In this document: positions 11,783 through 22,829 of the stretch, piece after piece
Position numbering within the stretch: position 1 is the first letter of the stretch
Layout of the letters: the number at the start of each line of letters is the position of its first letter
Assembly: GCA_023935145.1 (NCBI GenBank)
Contig: CM043699.1
Coordinates: 70,341,638 to 70,405,637 of the forward strand
From: Bretschneidera sinensis
Taxonomy: Eukaryota; Streptophyta; Magnoliopsida; Brassicales; Akaniaceae
DNA: 64,000 nucleotides
Direction of reading: 5' to 3'
The notes under the pieces: generated by a model
Told to the model about the DNA's origin: nothing
Database searches by the model: none
The model's input: only the letters and a program-made list of their open reading frames with translations
Position numbers and translations under genes: made by a program

Positions 11783-13082
11783 CACCCCTAAACTTACATA
11801 TTGCTAGTCCCTTAGCAATACGAAACTAAAAACTAAATGAAAAATAAAGAACACAAAGATAAATCTATCTTTCATGGTATCCAAAAATTTAAGTATCACA
11901 CAAAACCATGATATTCATTAATGAGCAAGCTTAAAATATAAACCCATCTTCGTAATGAATAGGAATTTTTAAAATTTAATTACTTATAAGAGGCTGGCTA
12001 AGGCATCATAATTCCAAATCAGTGTCAAGTGAACTAGCACATAAATATGAAGCTTCCAAATAACTTCAATGTGCATTGTCTCCATGTCTCAAGATTCACC
12101 GAATTTCCCATTAGAATGAACAACAATGGCATAGTTTTATTTATTTCTTTCTTTTATTATGAGGCTCTGCCATGTTTAGTTCCCTTAAGCTTTTAATTGA
12201 CCCCATGTAGTGAGTGTTGAGTCAATGACTCCCAAACCAGATGGTTTTAGGGCATTAGGTGTAAAGACACCCCTAAGGACTTACTAACTCAAGTAAAAAA
12301 GGCTACGAAACTAAACTGGCCTTAATGCAACCAAGCAAAATTCCCATATTTTGACGTGAATACTCATTGCTTACTGAGGCAAGAGGTCCAGTTACTTAGT
12401 GGAAAGTGTATTAATGATCATCGTGAGCATTTTTCTCTTTTTATGCAAAAAAAAAAAAACATTTCTACTTTTCTATGCCAAAATGTCCATCCAACAAGTC
12501 ATCCGGTTTCAGCTAAGCCATGAGAACATACATATTAAAATCACATGTTATACCTCACACAATTATGTGCTAATGTGTTTGTGTCAGATTAGATCAAACA
12601 TGTGAATTCTCAAATGCCTAAATTAAGTAACTAAACTTTAAAACTCTATCATCAGATCATATGTTCAAGATTTTAAGCTCACCAATGAAATCACATCACA
12701 ATATTTGTTTAGATCAACTAAAATTTTAAAATAATATAAGCATGCATTTACCTTCTCTTTTAAACAATAATAATTAAAAAGAAAAAAAATTGGGACAAAG
12801 TGTGTGTAAATGTGTGTCCTATACCCCCAAACTTAAATTACACATTGTCTCTAATGTGTGAATAACATGGAAAGAGCTAACTTGAGAGATGAAGAACTAG
12901 TTGGACTGGCATGGCTTATAGCACACCCCAAAACTTGAACTAATGTACATGTTGTCCCTGAAAAATAAATACAAAAGTAATACTGGAAAACAAAAAGTAA
13001 GAAAAATAAATAGTAACAAGAAATATGAAAAATAATAAAAACATAAAGGATATGCTGTGGGGTGCCTCCCATGAGCACTAAG
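11783..13082 (-). other. Athila 3' untranslated region with polypurine-like tracts
   Basis: Holds no credible gene. Complements of AAGTTTGGGGGT-type tracts are at 11783-11797, 12822-12836 and 12924-12937. A block at about 12165-12410 is conserved with Athila-1 (right part), -2 and -3. Confidence 0.75.
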
Positions 13083-14271
13083 TTTTATGTTTTCAGCCAG
13101 ATGGTGCAACCGCTCACAACTGTCCCCCATGTGGTGCCGAAGACAAGGCCCCTGAAGCAGGTGGTAATCGGTCTAGAATGGCCCGGAGCATCGCTTCTTG
13201 CCTCTCAAAGCGTGCATCCAACCCATCTATGCACTGATGAACTAGGCACGTAGCCTCCTGATCCTCCTATCTAATATTAGTTAGCTTATGCCAGAAAGAG
13301 GACATCTCATCATATAGGTACTAATACCCTATATGTCCCATGTTAACATGTTCCTCCTCCCAAGTCTGGCAAGTAGTAGGTTCCTCGACCTCCTTAGGGT
13401 CTTCCTCTACCCTCTCAACAACAGGTGCTGGCCCCCAAAATCCTCTAGGTATGTGTGATTGGCTTTGAGTCCACTGGTTTTTGCTAAAGAATGGGTGCTC
13501 ACTGACTGGTCTATCTGTGGAGGTACCCTTGATTCCCTTCTTCTTCAAGATGTAAGTGAGGAGGAATGGGAATGGAAGCCCCCATGCATTTACAGTGATG
13601 ACTTGGCGTACATGTACATGATCCCAAAATGTATGAATTTGGCTCCAGATGATCGAATGGGTGGAGTACCAATGGCCTTTATAAAAGGCATACAAGGCTT
13701 GTAGGAACTGGTCACGCTTCTAAGTCTTGTGTCCCAATGGGCACACATTGAGCTACAGGATAGAGTGCACAAGCCATAGTTGTGGAGGCAACTTGGACCA
13801 GCTGCTAGCATTATTGTGCCTATTTGAATACTGCCCTGCACACATATCTTCAATGATAGCCAAAATAGAGAAGGACTCTGGCTACTCGTCCAACTGGGCG
13901 CCCTCAGGTGGATAATCATTATTGCATTTAAAGGCAACAACAATATCAGACGAAGTCACATCAATGTACTTATTTTGAACAGACGAGGATAAGACAACCT
14001 GCTTATTACAGTTAAAGGAGAGGTTCTCATAGAACTACACAATAAATCTTGTGTAGGTGGTAGAGCTGACGGGCTTAAATAATCTTTTCAACCTACGGCG
14101 TTTGAACTCTTGAACGGCCCATTGAGTTGCTTCAAAATTTTTGAAGTCACCATCGATGTTAACCGTGGTCTCAAAGAAGATCTCCCACTGCTCAAAAGTG
14201 GGTTAAAAAGATTGGGCTCGACTTCTCGAAGCGTGGGATGTGGAGGCAGTGTTCTTAGGCATCTTGGACAT
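13083..14271 (-). pseudogene. Athila env-position ORF (plant transposon-protein-like), decayed
   Basis: One frame runs from an ATG at 14271 (MSKMPKNTAS) to about 13083. It is interrupted only by in-frame stops, with no frameshift seen. Visible blocks are FEQWEIFFETTVNIDGDF, WAVQEFKRRRLKRLF, YTRFIVxFYENL, LPFPFLLTYILKKKGI, and near the end a heptad-like stretch LDARFERQEAMLRAILDRL. WAVQEF/FYENL and LPFPFLLT resemble the family annotated as putative plant transposon protein, found after pol in Athila elements. No signal peptide or clear transmembrane segment is visible, so an envelope role is not supported. The function is unknown. Confidence 0.68.
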
Positions 14272-15089
14272 AAAGGGCAGCAGTGGTGCGCTTGATCACA
14301 GTAAGGTGTGATTGATCGCACTGTGCTTGATGCGCTCGATCGCGCTTCTCAGAAGATTACTAAGGACTTTTGTCGAATAGGTGGGGGGCGACTCTAAACC
14401 CAAGTAGTGTGCGACAATCTCCAAAAGTGGCTGACCTCCTACAATTCAATAAAAACCAACCAAAAAGGAAAAAGAAACAAGTTGTATATACAGTATAATT
14501 GTTAGAAATAACAAAAAAAAAACGTGGGGAGGGGGAAAATGTTAATAAGGGAGGAAAAAGAAATAACTGTGGCTGTGCCATGGTGTGATGGGTGCGAGGA
14601 TTGTGAACGGTGGTGTGCGGTGGCGTGTGGTGGGTGGCAATTCTGTAAGTGCTTTGGGCGTGGGCGAGTGCGGTGCAGAGGGTGAGTGCGATTGAAGTGC
14701 AGAGAATGAAAGTAAGGGAAAAATAGTAAAATGACCTAAAATAAGCACGAGACTCTCTATCCCGAGTGCGCTCGATCGCACTTGTGCTTAGGTGTGTGCG
14801 TGTGGATGCACTCACGCGCCTTTGGGCACACGACAAGATTACACTCAATCACATTATGAAAGGTGCTCGATCGCAAGGATAGAATGCCACACCTATGTAC
14901 TGAACCACTAATTTAACTAAGGAAAGAAAGAAAAATTAAAAATTAAAAATATGGAAAACAATAAAACTAAAGAAGAAAAATGTACCGTACTCAGTGGCCT
15001 CAGTACCACTGACCTCAATAGAGGCATTTGAGCTATATGTTTATCAAAGCCTGGACTGCTCAAACGCTCTCTACAGTACTGGAGTGCTA
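14272..15089 (-). other. noncoding spacer with GCGATCGAGCGC-type dyads
   Basis: Lies between pol and the env-position ORF. It carries several CGATCGCA/TGCGATCGAG dyads at 14286-14345 and 14764-14876. A 162-codon open frame here is low-complexity and matches nothing I recognise. Confidence 0.6.
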
Positions 15090-16200
15090 CTATTTTGGAA
15101 GGGAGCACTTAAAGTCCACCATATGTGGCTCAAGTGCTCTTGGTGCTGCTGCATATTGGACAGACTGGAGTGTCAAATCTTCATCTCTTGGTAGCAATTT
15201 GATTTCAAAGTATGGCTTTACTCTGTGTCCATTCACTATAAATGTCTGATTGCTGTCGGAACCATGAACCTCCAAAGCACCATGAGGAAAGACCTTGGTG
15301 ACAACAAAAAGACCAGACCATCAGGACTTGAGTTTACCTGGGAACAGTCTTAATTGGGAATTGTAGATCAACACCTTCTGTCCCACATGAAACTCCTTCC
15401 TAACCAGCTGTTTATCATGGTAGGCTTTGGTTCTTTCCTTGTAGAGCTTGGCATTCTCATATGCATCATACCTCAATTCTTTCAGCTCATTCAAGTGCAA
15501 TTTTCTCTTATCACATGCTTTGGGATGCATTGGAGAGGCCTCAAGGAGGTGCACAACTTTAATGATGTCATCAGTAACATCTTCAGATTCAGGCTCAATA
15601 TTCGATCTTGTGAAACTATGAGTGAGGCTGGTTTCCATTTGATCAATATGATGGACTTGAAAAGCTTTCTCAACAACACCTTGCATCATACATACATTAA
15701 AACATTCCATATCATCTTGGGGTAATTTTAATGCATCAAATATTTTGAATTCTATCTTTTCACCATTTACCTTCATACTTACAATACCTTTTTTCACACA
15801 AACTTTTGTATCAGAAGTTCTGATAAAAGGGTCTTCCTAAGATGATTGGCAAAGGTAATGGCATAGGAGATTTTTTCATATATAATACAATAAAATCAGC
15901 AGGTAAAATAAATTCACCTACCTTTACCAAAACATCCTCAACAATACCTTTTGGTCTTTTGATGCTTCTGTCTACCAGTTGCAAGGTGATGGAAGTTGGT
16001 TGAAGTTCCCCAAACCAAGTGTCTCGAATACAGTGCATGGTAGCAAATTGACACCCGCCCCTAGATCCAGTAATGCTTGCTCAAAAAGCTGGTCACCTAT
16101 CCTGCAAGGAATGGTAAAACTACCTGGATCTTTTAGCTTTGGTGGTAGTTTCCTTAACAACACTGCACTTACCTCTTCAGTTAAAGCTACTATTTCATGC
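15090..16200 (-). pseudogene. Athila protease fused to integrase C-terminal tail
   Basis: The minus strand reads protease (VLLRKLPPKLKDPGSFTIPC, then ALLDLGAGVNLLP with catalytic Asp-Leu-Gly, then ILGRPF). A frameshift follows near 16010 and another after ILGRPF. The open piece 15321-15797 starts in the protease tail and, after [11 protein letters not shown], passes straight into integrase-tail sequence ([40 protein letters not shown]). The tail ends FIVNGHRVKPYFE near 15200. RT, RNase H and the integrase core are deleted. The fusion keeps an open frame of 158 residues, which I regard as a by-product of the deletion. Confidence 0.82.
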
Positions 16201-17539
16201 TCCTGAAATTTCCTTTTATGAGTGCAACAATCTTTCAAAAATTTAGCATAAGCAGGAATTTGTTGAATTGCATCTAATAAAGGAATGTTTGTCTTTACTT
16301 TTCTCAAAGTTTCAAAAATATCAAGTAATTTATTTTCTTTCTTTGGCTTTACTAACCTTCGAGGGAAGGGTGGTGCATTCACCATCTCCATTTCACTTAC
16401 CTATGATGTGGATGTTTGAATTGGAGATAATTGTGTAGCCTCATCGGTTCCTATAATCTTACCATTTCTGAGAGTTGTAACAGCCTTCAGTTGCTGGTGT
16501 CCTCCTGGATTAGGTAGTGTTTGAGCTAGAAGTTCACCCTGCTTTCTTCCACTCAGCTCTTTAGCCAATTGCCCTACTTGTGCTTCCAGTCTCTGAATAG
16601 CTTGCTCATGCTTTGCATTGGTTTATCTTTGCTTAGTCCGAAATTGTCTTTTTTCTGCCATAAACTGATCTTGTGAAGTCATCAGCTATTGTTGTTGAGT
16701 TGCCAATTTCCTTACAATACTCTCTAGGTCACTCTTCTTTGATTTCGGAACTGATTGAGCTATTTATTGGGAGTTCCTTTGCTGCATTTGAAGGTTCAGG
16801 GCATTCTGATTGTTATTCCATGAGAAGTTGGGGTAGTTTCACCATCCTGGATTGTAGGTATTGGCGTATGGATTGTTCTTGGGAGGATAATTGTTTTGTC
16901 TCACATAATTTGCTTGCTCTTGATTTGCAGATGAATACAAAGGGCAAGTTTCAGTAGTGTGATCAAAATGAGAACATATAGCACATACCTGGAGTTGTGT
17001 GGCTTGTGGACTAGGTGGGATGTTTTGAGCAGTCATGGCTTTTACAAGCATATCTAGCTTTCTTTTCCACAACAGCCATCTGATTTGGAGAGCCCCCATT
17101 TAAGGTCACTTCATACATACCCTTGCTCTTTTCTCCTGGTCTTCTTCTGGATGAGAATTGTTGGGTGTGCTCACTTAATATCTTAAAAAGATACATATCT
17201 TCTTCACTGATCTTTTCCATCAACACACCTCCATAACCTAAATCAACAATACCTTTATTCATATCACTCAGACCTTCATAGAAAGCTTATATCAGCTCAT
17301 CTTGAGGTAGATTGTGATGTGGACACTTACGAAGCAACTCATTGAAGTGTCCCCATGCTTCAAAGAAAAGGTCTCCATCCTTCTGTTGGAAAGATTGAAT
17401 CTCTTTCCTCATCTGTCTTGTCTTTTGTGCTGGGAAAAACTTCTTTAGGAACCTATTGGATAGCTCTTCCTAAGTATGGATAGAAACTACAGGCAATGAA
17501 TTGTACCACAACTTAGCATTATCTTTTAATGAAAAAAGC
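16201..17539 (-). pseudogene. Athila gag, 5'-truncated
   Basis: Minus-strand Gag begins at the junction near 17539 with SLKDNAKLWYNSLP and continues with RFLKKFFPAQKTRQMRKEI, DLFFEAWGHFNELLRKCPHH and VDLGYGGVLMEKISEED. The zinc knuckle CAICSHFDHTTETCPLY is intact (near 16950-17000). It then runs into the QVGQLAKELS and LDIFETLRKVKTNIPLLDAI linker. A few stops interrupt it. It is better preserved than the left-hand Athila-1 gag. Confidence 0.82.
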
Positions 17540-18581
17540 TAGATTTGGGGGAGCTTCAACCAACTTCCATCACTTTGCAATTGGCAGACAGAAGCATCAA
17601 AAGACCAAGAGGTATTCTTGAGGATGTTTTGGTAAAGGTAGGTGAGTTTATTTTACCTGCTGATTTTATTGTGTTAGATATGGAAGAATGCCCTATGCCA
17701 TTACCTCTGCCCATCATCTTAGGAAGACCCTTTATAAGAACTGTTGATATAAAAATTTGTGTGAAAAAAGGTATCATAAGTATGAAGGTAAATGGTGAGA
17801 AAATAGAATTCAAAATATTTGATGCATTAAAATTACCCCAAGATGATATGGAATATTTTAATGTATGTATGATGCAAAGTTTTGTTGAGCAAGTTTTTCA
17901 GGTCCAACACATTAATCCGTTGGAGACCACCATTACCCATAGTCTCACAAGATTGGATATTGAGCCAGAATCTGAAGATGTTACTGATGACATCATTGAA
18001 GCTGTGCACCTCCTTGAGGCCTCTCCAAAACATTCAAGTAAGTATACCCCTCCAATTGAACCTCTTGTACCTACTAATGCTACTCTTCTCCCTTCCATTG
18101 TCCAGGCACCCAACTTGGAATTAAAGTAGTTGCTGGAGCATTTAATGTATGCTTGGAGCATAGAGCTTATTGGGCCATCAAAAAATTTAATTTTGATATG
18201 AAACAAGTAGGTGACAAGAGAAAGCTACAGCTGAATGAACTTAATGAGTTGAGGCATGATGCATATGAGAATTCCAAGCTATACAAGGAAAGAACCAAGG
18301 CATATCATGATAAATAGCTTATCGGGAAGGAGTTTCATGTGGGACAAAAGGTGTTGATCTACAATTCGAAATTAAGACTCTTCCCTGGTAAGCTCAAGTA
18401 TAGGTGGTATGGTCCTTATGTTGTCGCCAGCGTTTTCACTCATGGAGCTTTGGAGGTTCATAATATAGAGAAAAATCAGACATTCAAGGTGAATGGACAC
18501 AGAGTCAAGCCTTACATTGAGATGAACTTTAAGCTTAGAGATGAGGATGTAATTCTCCAATCCGTCAAGTACATGGCATGA
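17540..18581 (+). pseudogene. second Athila protease/integrase-tail fusion, plus strand
   Basis: The open piece 17545-18129 begins abruptly inside protease (LQPTSITLQLADRSIKRPRG), continues through ILGRPF, and reaches APNLELK then a stop. Reading on, LLEHLMYAW joins integrase-tail sequence (YRAYWAIKKFNFDMKQ, then LQLNELNELRHDAYENSKLY). The tail ends with [19 protein letters not shown] and KVNGHRVKPYIEMN (18339-18581). This deletion joint differs from the minus-strand fusion at 15.3 kb, so the two losses are independent. Its start faces the truncated gag at 17539 head to head. Confidence 0.82.
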
Positions 18582-20028
18582 GAGTCACATGATCTGGTTG
18601 AAGACTATAAACTTAGCACTACTTGGGAGGTAGCCCAATTTTCATGTTCTTGATTGTTTTCGTTTCAGACTCCATCGTTCTTAATTAAAAAAAAAAAAAT
18701 CTCTTTTTGTGTTTCATTTTTGTTTTTGTTTCTCGCCATCTTGTGAACATTTATGCTAAGTCTTTTTTAGCTTTGATTTTTTAGGACAAGTGTTTTCTGG
18801 GGAGCTTTACCCTTCACCACTTTTCTTTCTCTTCCTGGTATTGTATCTCTTACTACACATTGGGGAAAATGTGTGATTTAAGTTTGGGGGTGTAGGAAAA
18901 GAATTATATGTCCTTATGTGAGCATTGTGCACCTGTTTGATCGCCTAAATAGTGTTATCTGTAAGAATTTGGTTAAATTGAAACTATAATTTAATTTCAT
19001 TGGTGAACTTAAATTTTTGAACTTATAATCAATTCAATAGAAAATCCGAGTCTGGTAACTTACTTTAGGCTTAAGACACTTCACATGTTTCATCTTGATT
19101 TCACCACAAACACATTAGCACATGATCTGTGGGGTATGAAATCAAGAACTAATGATGCCTGTTTTCAAAATCTTGAGTTCAGTTAGATGCTTTATTATAT
19201 GAATGAACTTGGTATGATTTATTGGCAATGAATAATGGCATGATGAACAATAATGAATAATGACTTTTCTAACTTGTTTGCTGAGTAACCGGGCCTGTTG
19301 CCACCAAGCAATAAGTGTTCACGTCAAAAGGTGAACGGTTTGGATTGGTTAGTGACATGACTATTTTAGCTTTGTAGCCATTTTGGCTCGAGTTAGTAAG
19401 TCTTAAGGGTACTTTACACCTAGTGCCATAAAGTCATCTGGTTTAGGAATCATTGGCCTAATACTCGAAACATGGGCCAATTAGAAAGCTTAAGGGAGCT
19501 AAGCATTACACAGTCTGCATTTAAATATAAAAAAGAAAGAAAGGAAGTCATCATATTTATTATGATATTGCCTTGGTCATTTATTTGATGGAGATTCCAC
19601 TGAATTTTGAGATAATGATATATGCATCTTAGGATTGAGTTGAAACTCTAGGATTATATGATAATTCAATTTACATTAGTTGATCTTGTAAAGTCTCTGC
19701 TAGCTAGCTGTGAGTGATTGGACTTTGAATTATTTTAGATGTATTGAAAATGGAGTTTGTCAATTTAAGCTTCTTAATGAATGAAAAACATTGTTGATGT
19801 GATTCTGTATTCTTCTTGATAACATGATTATGACATAAATGTTTGTGGGTAGCATTTTTGTTAAACCCTCACAAGACATCACTCGTCCTCTAGGGATGCC
19901 TATGGGTTTAAAAGGCTTATTGCATACACTAAATGCAATTGTACACCTCACGAAAGACAGAAGTAGGTAGTTATTTTATTTTCAGTTTTGTATTGTTAAG
20001 GGACTAGCAATATGTAAGTTTGGGGGTG
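18582..20028 (+). other. Athila-1 3' untranslated region and polypurine tract
   Basis: No gene seen. Polypurine-like tracts TTAAGTTTGGGGGTG are at 18878-18892 and, next to the LTR, at 20015-20028. The block at 19250-19520 is conserved with the other Athila copies. Confidence 0.8.
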
Positions 20029-21128
20029 TGATAAGCGCTAAATATCATACATTCAAGCTCCTTAATTTGCATACGTTAATTCTTTAGCCTTGTTACAATT
20101 TGATCTTTTGTAGTGTATTACATGCTTTCAGGTTTCCAAAGAGAAGTGCAACAAAACCCATCATTTCTAGATTGTTAAAGATAAATTGAGCATTTTGCTA
20201 AGTTATGTTGTCACTGACAAAGGGTGAAAATAAGCCTCACTAATTGCCAGAATTGCCCGTACAGATCAGTCATTTTTGCGGATTAAATTGTATTGATTTA
20301 GGAAGAACCAGGAGATGAGCCATATATGCTTGGAAAGATCCGAATGTCTATTTTCTGAGAGTTTTACGGCTTATAAATAAAATTTTTCTAGAGAAAGGTA
20401 TGACAGTTTTAGTAGACAAAGGTAAAGTTGTATGTGATTTCAACGTGGCAGACGTGAAAGAGCTATTAAATTCTGATTTTTTTTGGGATTTGCACGGCTG
20501 GAAAAGGAAGTTGAGTGCCTAAATAAGTCTAGGGAAAAATTAGAAAAACAGAAATAGCACATGTTCAATTGCTAGGGTTTTGTTAAGGGTTCCATAAATA
20601 CATGTTTAAGAGACCAAAAAGAGAACAATTTTTTTTTTACTATATTTTCTTCTACGGTGGCCGTCTTCACTCATGGGAGCTCTTGTTCTCTAAGGAGTAT
20701 CATCATAGAGGAGTTGTCTTTTTTTCTTTTATCTATTTCTTTATGATGAGGATATTTTTCATTAGAATTATGTGTAAATAAATATTTTAGTTAAGGCTCG
20801 ATTGAAGCCTTAGCCATGTCTTCTTAAGTATTTTGATTTGCTTTATTACAAATTATTTTTTTGTGATGCTTAATTGATTAATTCCTAGTTTTATTTCATT
20901 CTTTATACGATTTTATTTCACTAGTGCAATCTTTGCTATTTATTCAAATATGTTATTTTTTGTTTCATTTAGATAGAAGCTTTAGGAAATTATATTTAAA
21001 CACAATTAATCCAATCCTCATGGGAGTGATCTCGTATTTGGTAGCTATACTATTTGTTCGATCTTGTGCACCTACGAGTTAAAACATACATTTAGAAGCT
21101 TATTATTTAGGTCGATATTTGTATAACA
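20029..21128 (+). repeat. Athila-1 3' LTR (1100 bp)
   Basis: Starts TGATAAGCGC after the polypurine tract and ends GTATAACA. It matches the 5' LTR apart from a gap of about 460 bases after TTTTATTTCATT. Confidence 0.92.
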
Positions 21129-21133
21129 ATATA
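21129..21133. repeat. target site duplication ATATA, right of Athila-1
   Basis: Pairs with 5396-5400. Sirevirus gag-pol resumes immediately after. Confidence 0.88.
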
Positions 21134-21474
21134 CTAGAATGAAGCATCCTAGAAATACTCATGCATATATGTATGCTCACTTAAGGAATGCAAATGCTAG
21201 GAATAATCATGTGTATCCTAGGAATTACCATCATGTGTATCCTAGAAATAGTATGTATGTTCATAATACTACAAGTACATATCCTAGAAATCGTCATCAT
21301 ACATTTCCTAGAAATTACATGCATGTTCATAATCTTCACAATAGAAACATGTATCCTAGGAATACTTATCCAATGAACCATAGACATGCATATTTGAGAA
21401 ATCCTAGAAATATTGATAACTTAGGATCATGCCTTATCAACATTTCTACAATTTTAGAGCACTTTACATATTAA
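21134..21474 (+). pseudogene. Sirevirus gag-pol linker with YPRN repeats
   Basis: Continuation of Sirevirus Gag after Athila-1. The open stretch 21139-21474 encodes about ten copies of a degenerate motif of the form Y/F/M-PRN, spaced by His/Tyr/Met-rich linkers (for example VYPRNYHHVYPRN). The DNA repeat core is CCTAGRAAT. It lies between the Gag coiled coil and protease. The function of this repeat is not known to me. It ends with a stop before the KEPYFLELTPNDPRNFG region. Confidence 0.7.
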
Positions 21475-22824
21475 GAAAGTATAGGTCCCTAAAGGAACCA
21501 TATTTTCTAGAACTAACCCCAAATGACCCAAGAAATTTTGGGTACCAAAGAGTGCAATTGTATATCCTTGTGTAATGTAGATATGTCTCCACACCAAGGA
21601 GAAAAGTAACTATTGGTACCTTTATAGTGGATGCTCAAAGCACATGACCAGTGATCAAAGTATATTCAAAGAGTCAACTCCAAGGGATGGCAGATATGTC
21701 ACCATTGGAGATAACACAAAGATAAAGATCATCGGACATAGAAAAGTTAGTAATGATTTCTCAACCATTGATCATGTATTATATGTGCAAGGCCTTAAGC
21801 CAAATTTACTTAGTATTAGTTAACTATGTGATAAAGGCAACAAAGTCATATTTGAAACCTCTCATTGTCTAGTTATAGACATCAAGAGTAACAAGATCAA
21901 GTTTGTTGGGCATAGACACGAAAATGTCTATATAGTTGATTTAAAATCTTTGCATTCAAAAAATGAAAAATGTTTTCTTGCATTTAGTGAAAACCCATGG
22001 TTATGGCATAAAAGACTTGGCCATATGAATACAGATTTGCTTAAAATCATTTCAAGAAAAGATTTAATCATTGGACTACAAAAAATCAAATTTGAAAAAG
22101 ACAAGGTGTGTGATGCTTGTCAAATAGGAAAACAAACTAGAATTTCTTTTAAATAAAAAAATATAGCCTCAACTACTAGACCATTGGAACTTTTGCATAT
22201 GGACTTATTCAGTCCAATAAGTACTATTAGTCTAGGTGGCCATCAATATACTCTTGTTATTGTTGATGACTATTCAAGATATACTTTTGTTATTTTTATT
22301 GCATACAAGGATAAAGCATACAAAGGATTTGTGAACTTTTGTAAAAAGGTTCAAAATGAAAAAGAAATTTTTATTCAAGTATAAGAAGTGATCATGCAAA
22401 GGAATTTGAAAACCAAAGCTTTTCAAAATTTTGTGATGAAAATAGAATTGATCACAATTTTTCAACACCTAGAATTCCTCAACAAAATGGAGTTATTAAG
22501 AAGAAAAATAGAGTTTTAGAAGAATTTGCAAGAACAATGCTTTGTAAAAATAGTTTGTCAAAATATTTTTTGACGGAAGCCGTAAATACTTCATGTTATG
22601 TTTTAAATAGAGTATTAATTAGGCCTATACTAAATAAAACTCCATAAGAACTATAGAAAGGTAGAAAACCTAATAACTCTTATTTTCATGCTTTTGGCTG
22701 TAAATGCTTCATCCTAAATAATAATAAAACTAACTCGGGTAAATTTGACTCAAAGACCGATGAAGGGACCTTAGTGAGGAATCTAACCCTATTAGTAGTA
22801 GAGTAGTTTCTTTTAATGATGATG
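21475..22824 (+). pseudogene. Sirevirus protease and integrase, decayed
   Basis: Protease motif WYLYSGCSKHMTSD near 21618, where the catalytic Asp of DSG is Tyr. It is followed by LYVQGLKPNLLSIS. The integrase zinc region reads WHKRLGHM then CDACQIGK. The core has the first Asp in HMDLFSPISTIS and the second in RSDHAKEF just after a stop. The Glu region reads GVIKKKN, with Lys replacing Glu. Stops occur at 21822, 22156 and 22382. Tork-1 is inserted after NDDAD, and RT resumes at 34577 in the same sense. Confidence 0.88.
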
Positions 22825-22829
22825 CAGAT
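22825..22829. repeat. target site duplication CAGAT, left of Tork-1
   Basis: Pairs with CAGAT at 34572-34576. Confidence 0.93.

Larger units (their letters stand above)
10644..17539 (-). mobile_element. inverted Athila segment inside Athila-1
   Basis: Reads on the minus strand as partial gag, protease fused to the integrase tail, spacer, env-position ORF, 3' UTR, polypurine tract and 3' LTR. Neither end is intact. The LTR lacks about 100 bases of its 3' end at 10649, and the 5' LTR and gag start are missing at 17539. No target duplication was found, so this is not a clean transposition. The right junction abuts a second protease in the opposite orientation. Confidence 0.8.
5401..21128 (+). 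mobile_element. Athila-1, Ty3 Athila-type element with inverted middle
   Basis: Flanked by a matching 5-bp duplication and by related LTRs (5401-6964, 20029-21128), with a tRNA-Asp-type primer site and a polypurine tract. The left part (6965-10643) reads gag-protease-RT on the plus strand. The middle (10644-17539) reads gag-protease-integrase tail-env-position ORF-LTR on the minus strand. The right part (17540-20028) reads protease-integrase tail-3' UTR on the plus strand again. The parts cannot be reassembled by simply removing one nested insertion, because protease occurs three times. I read it as a rearranged composite. Confidence 0.85.

Noticed and set aside
13459..13915. Plus-strand open frames around 13.5-13.9 kb
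   Set aside because: They are antisense to the env-position ORF, whose minus-strand reading gives recognisable blocks.
14360..14848. 162-codon open frame on the minus strand in the Athila spacer
   Set aside because: Low-complexity Ser/Thr/His/Phe-rich sequence with no recognisable motif. It lies in a region that is a noncoding spacer and overlaps the CG-rich dyads.
10644..17539. Treating the inverted Athila piece as an ordinary nested insertion
   Set aside because: Both termini are truncated, there is no target duplication, and the flanking host pieces are not collinear (protease is repeated to the right).
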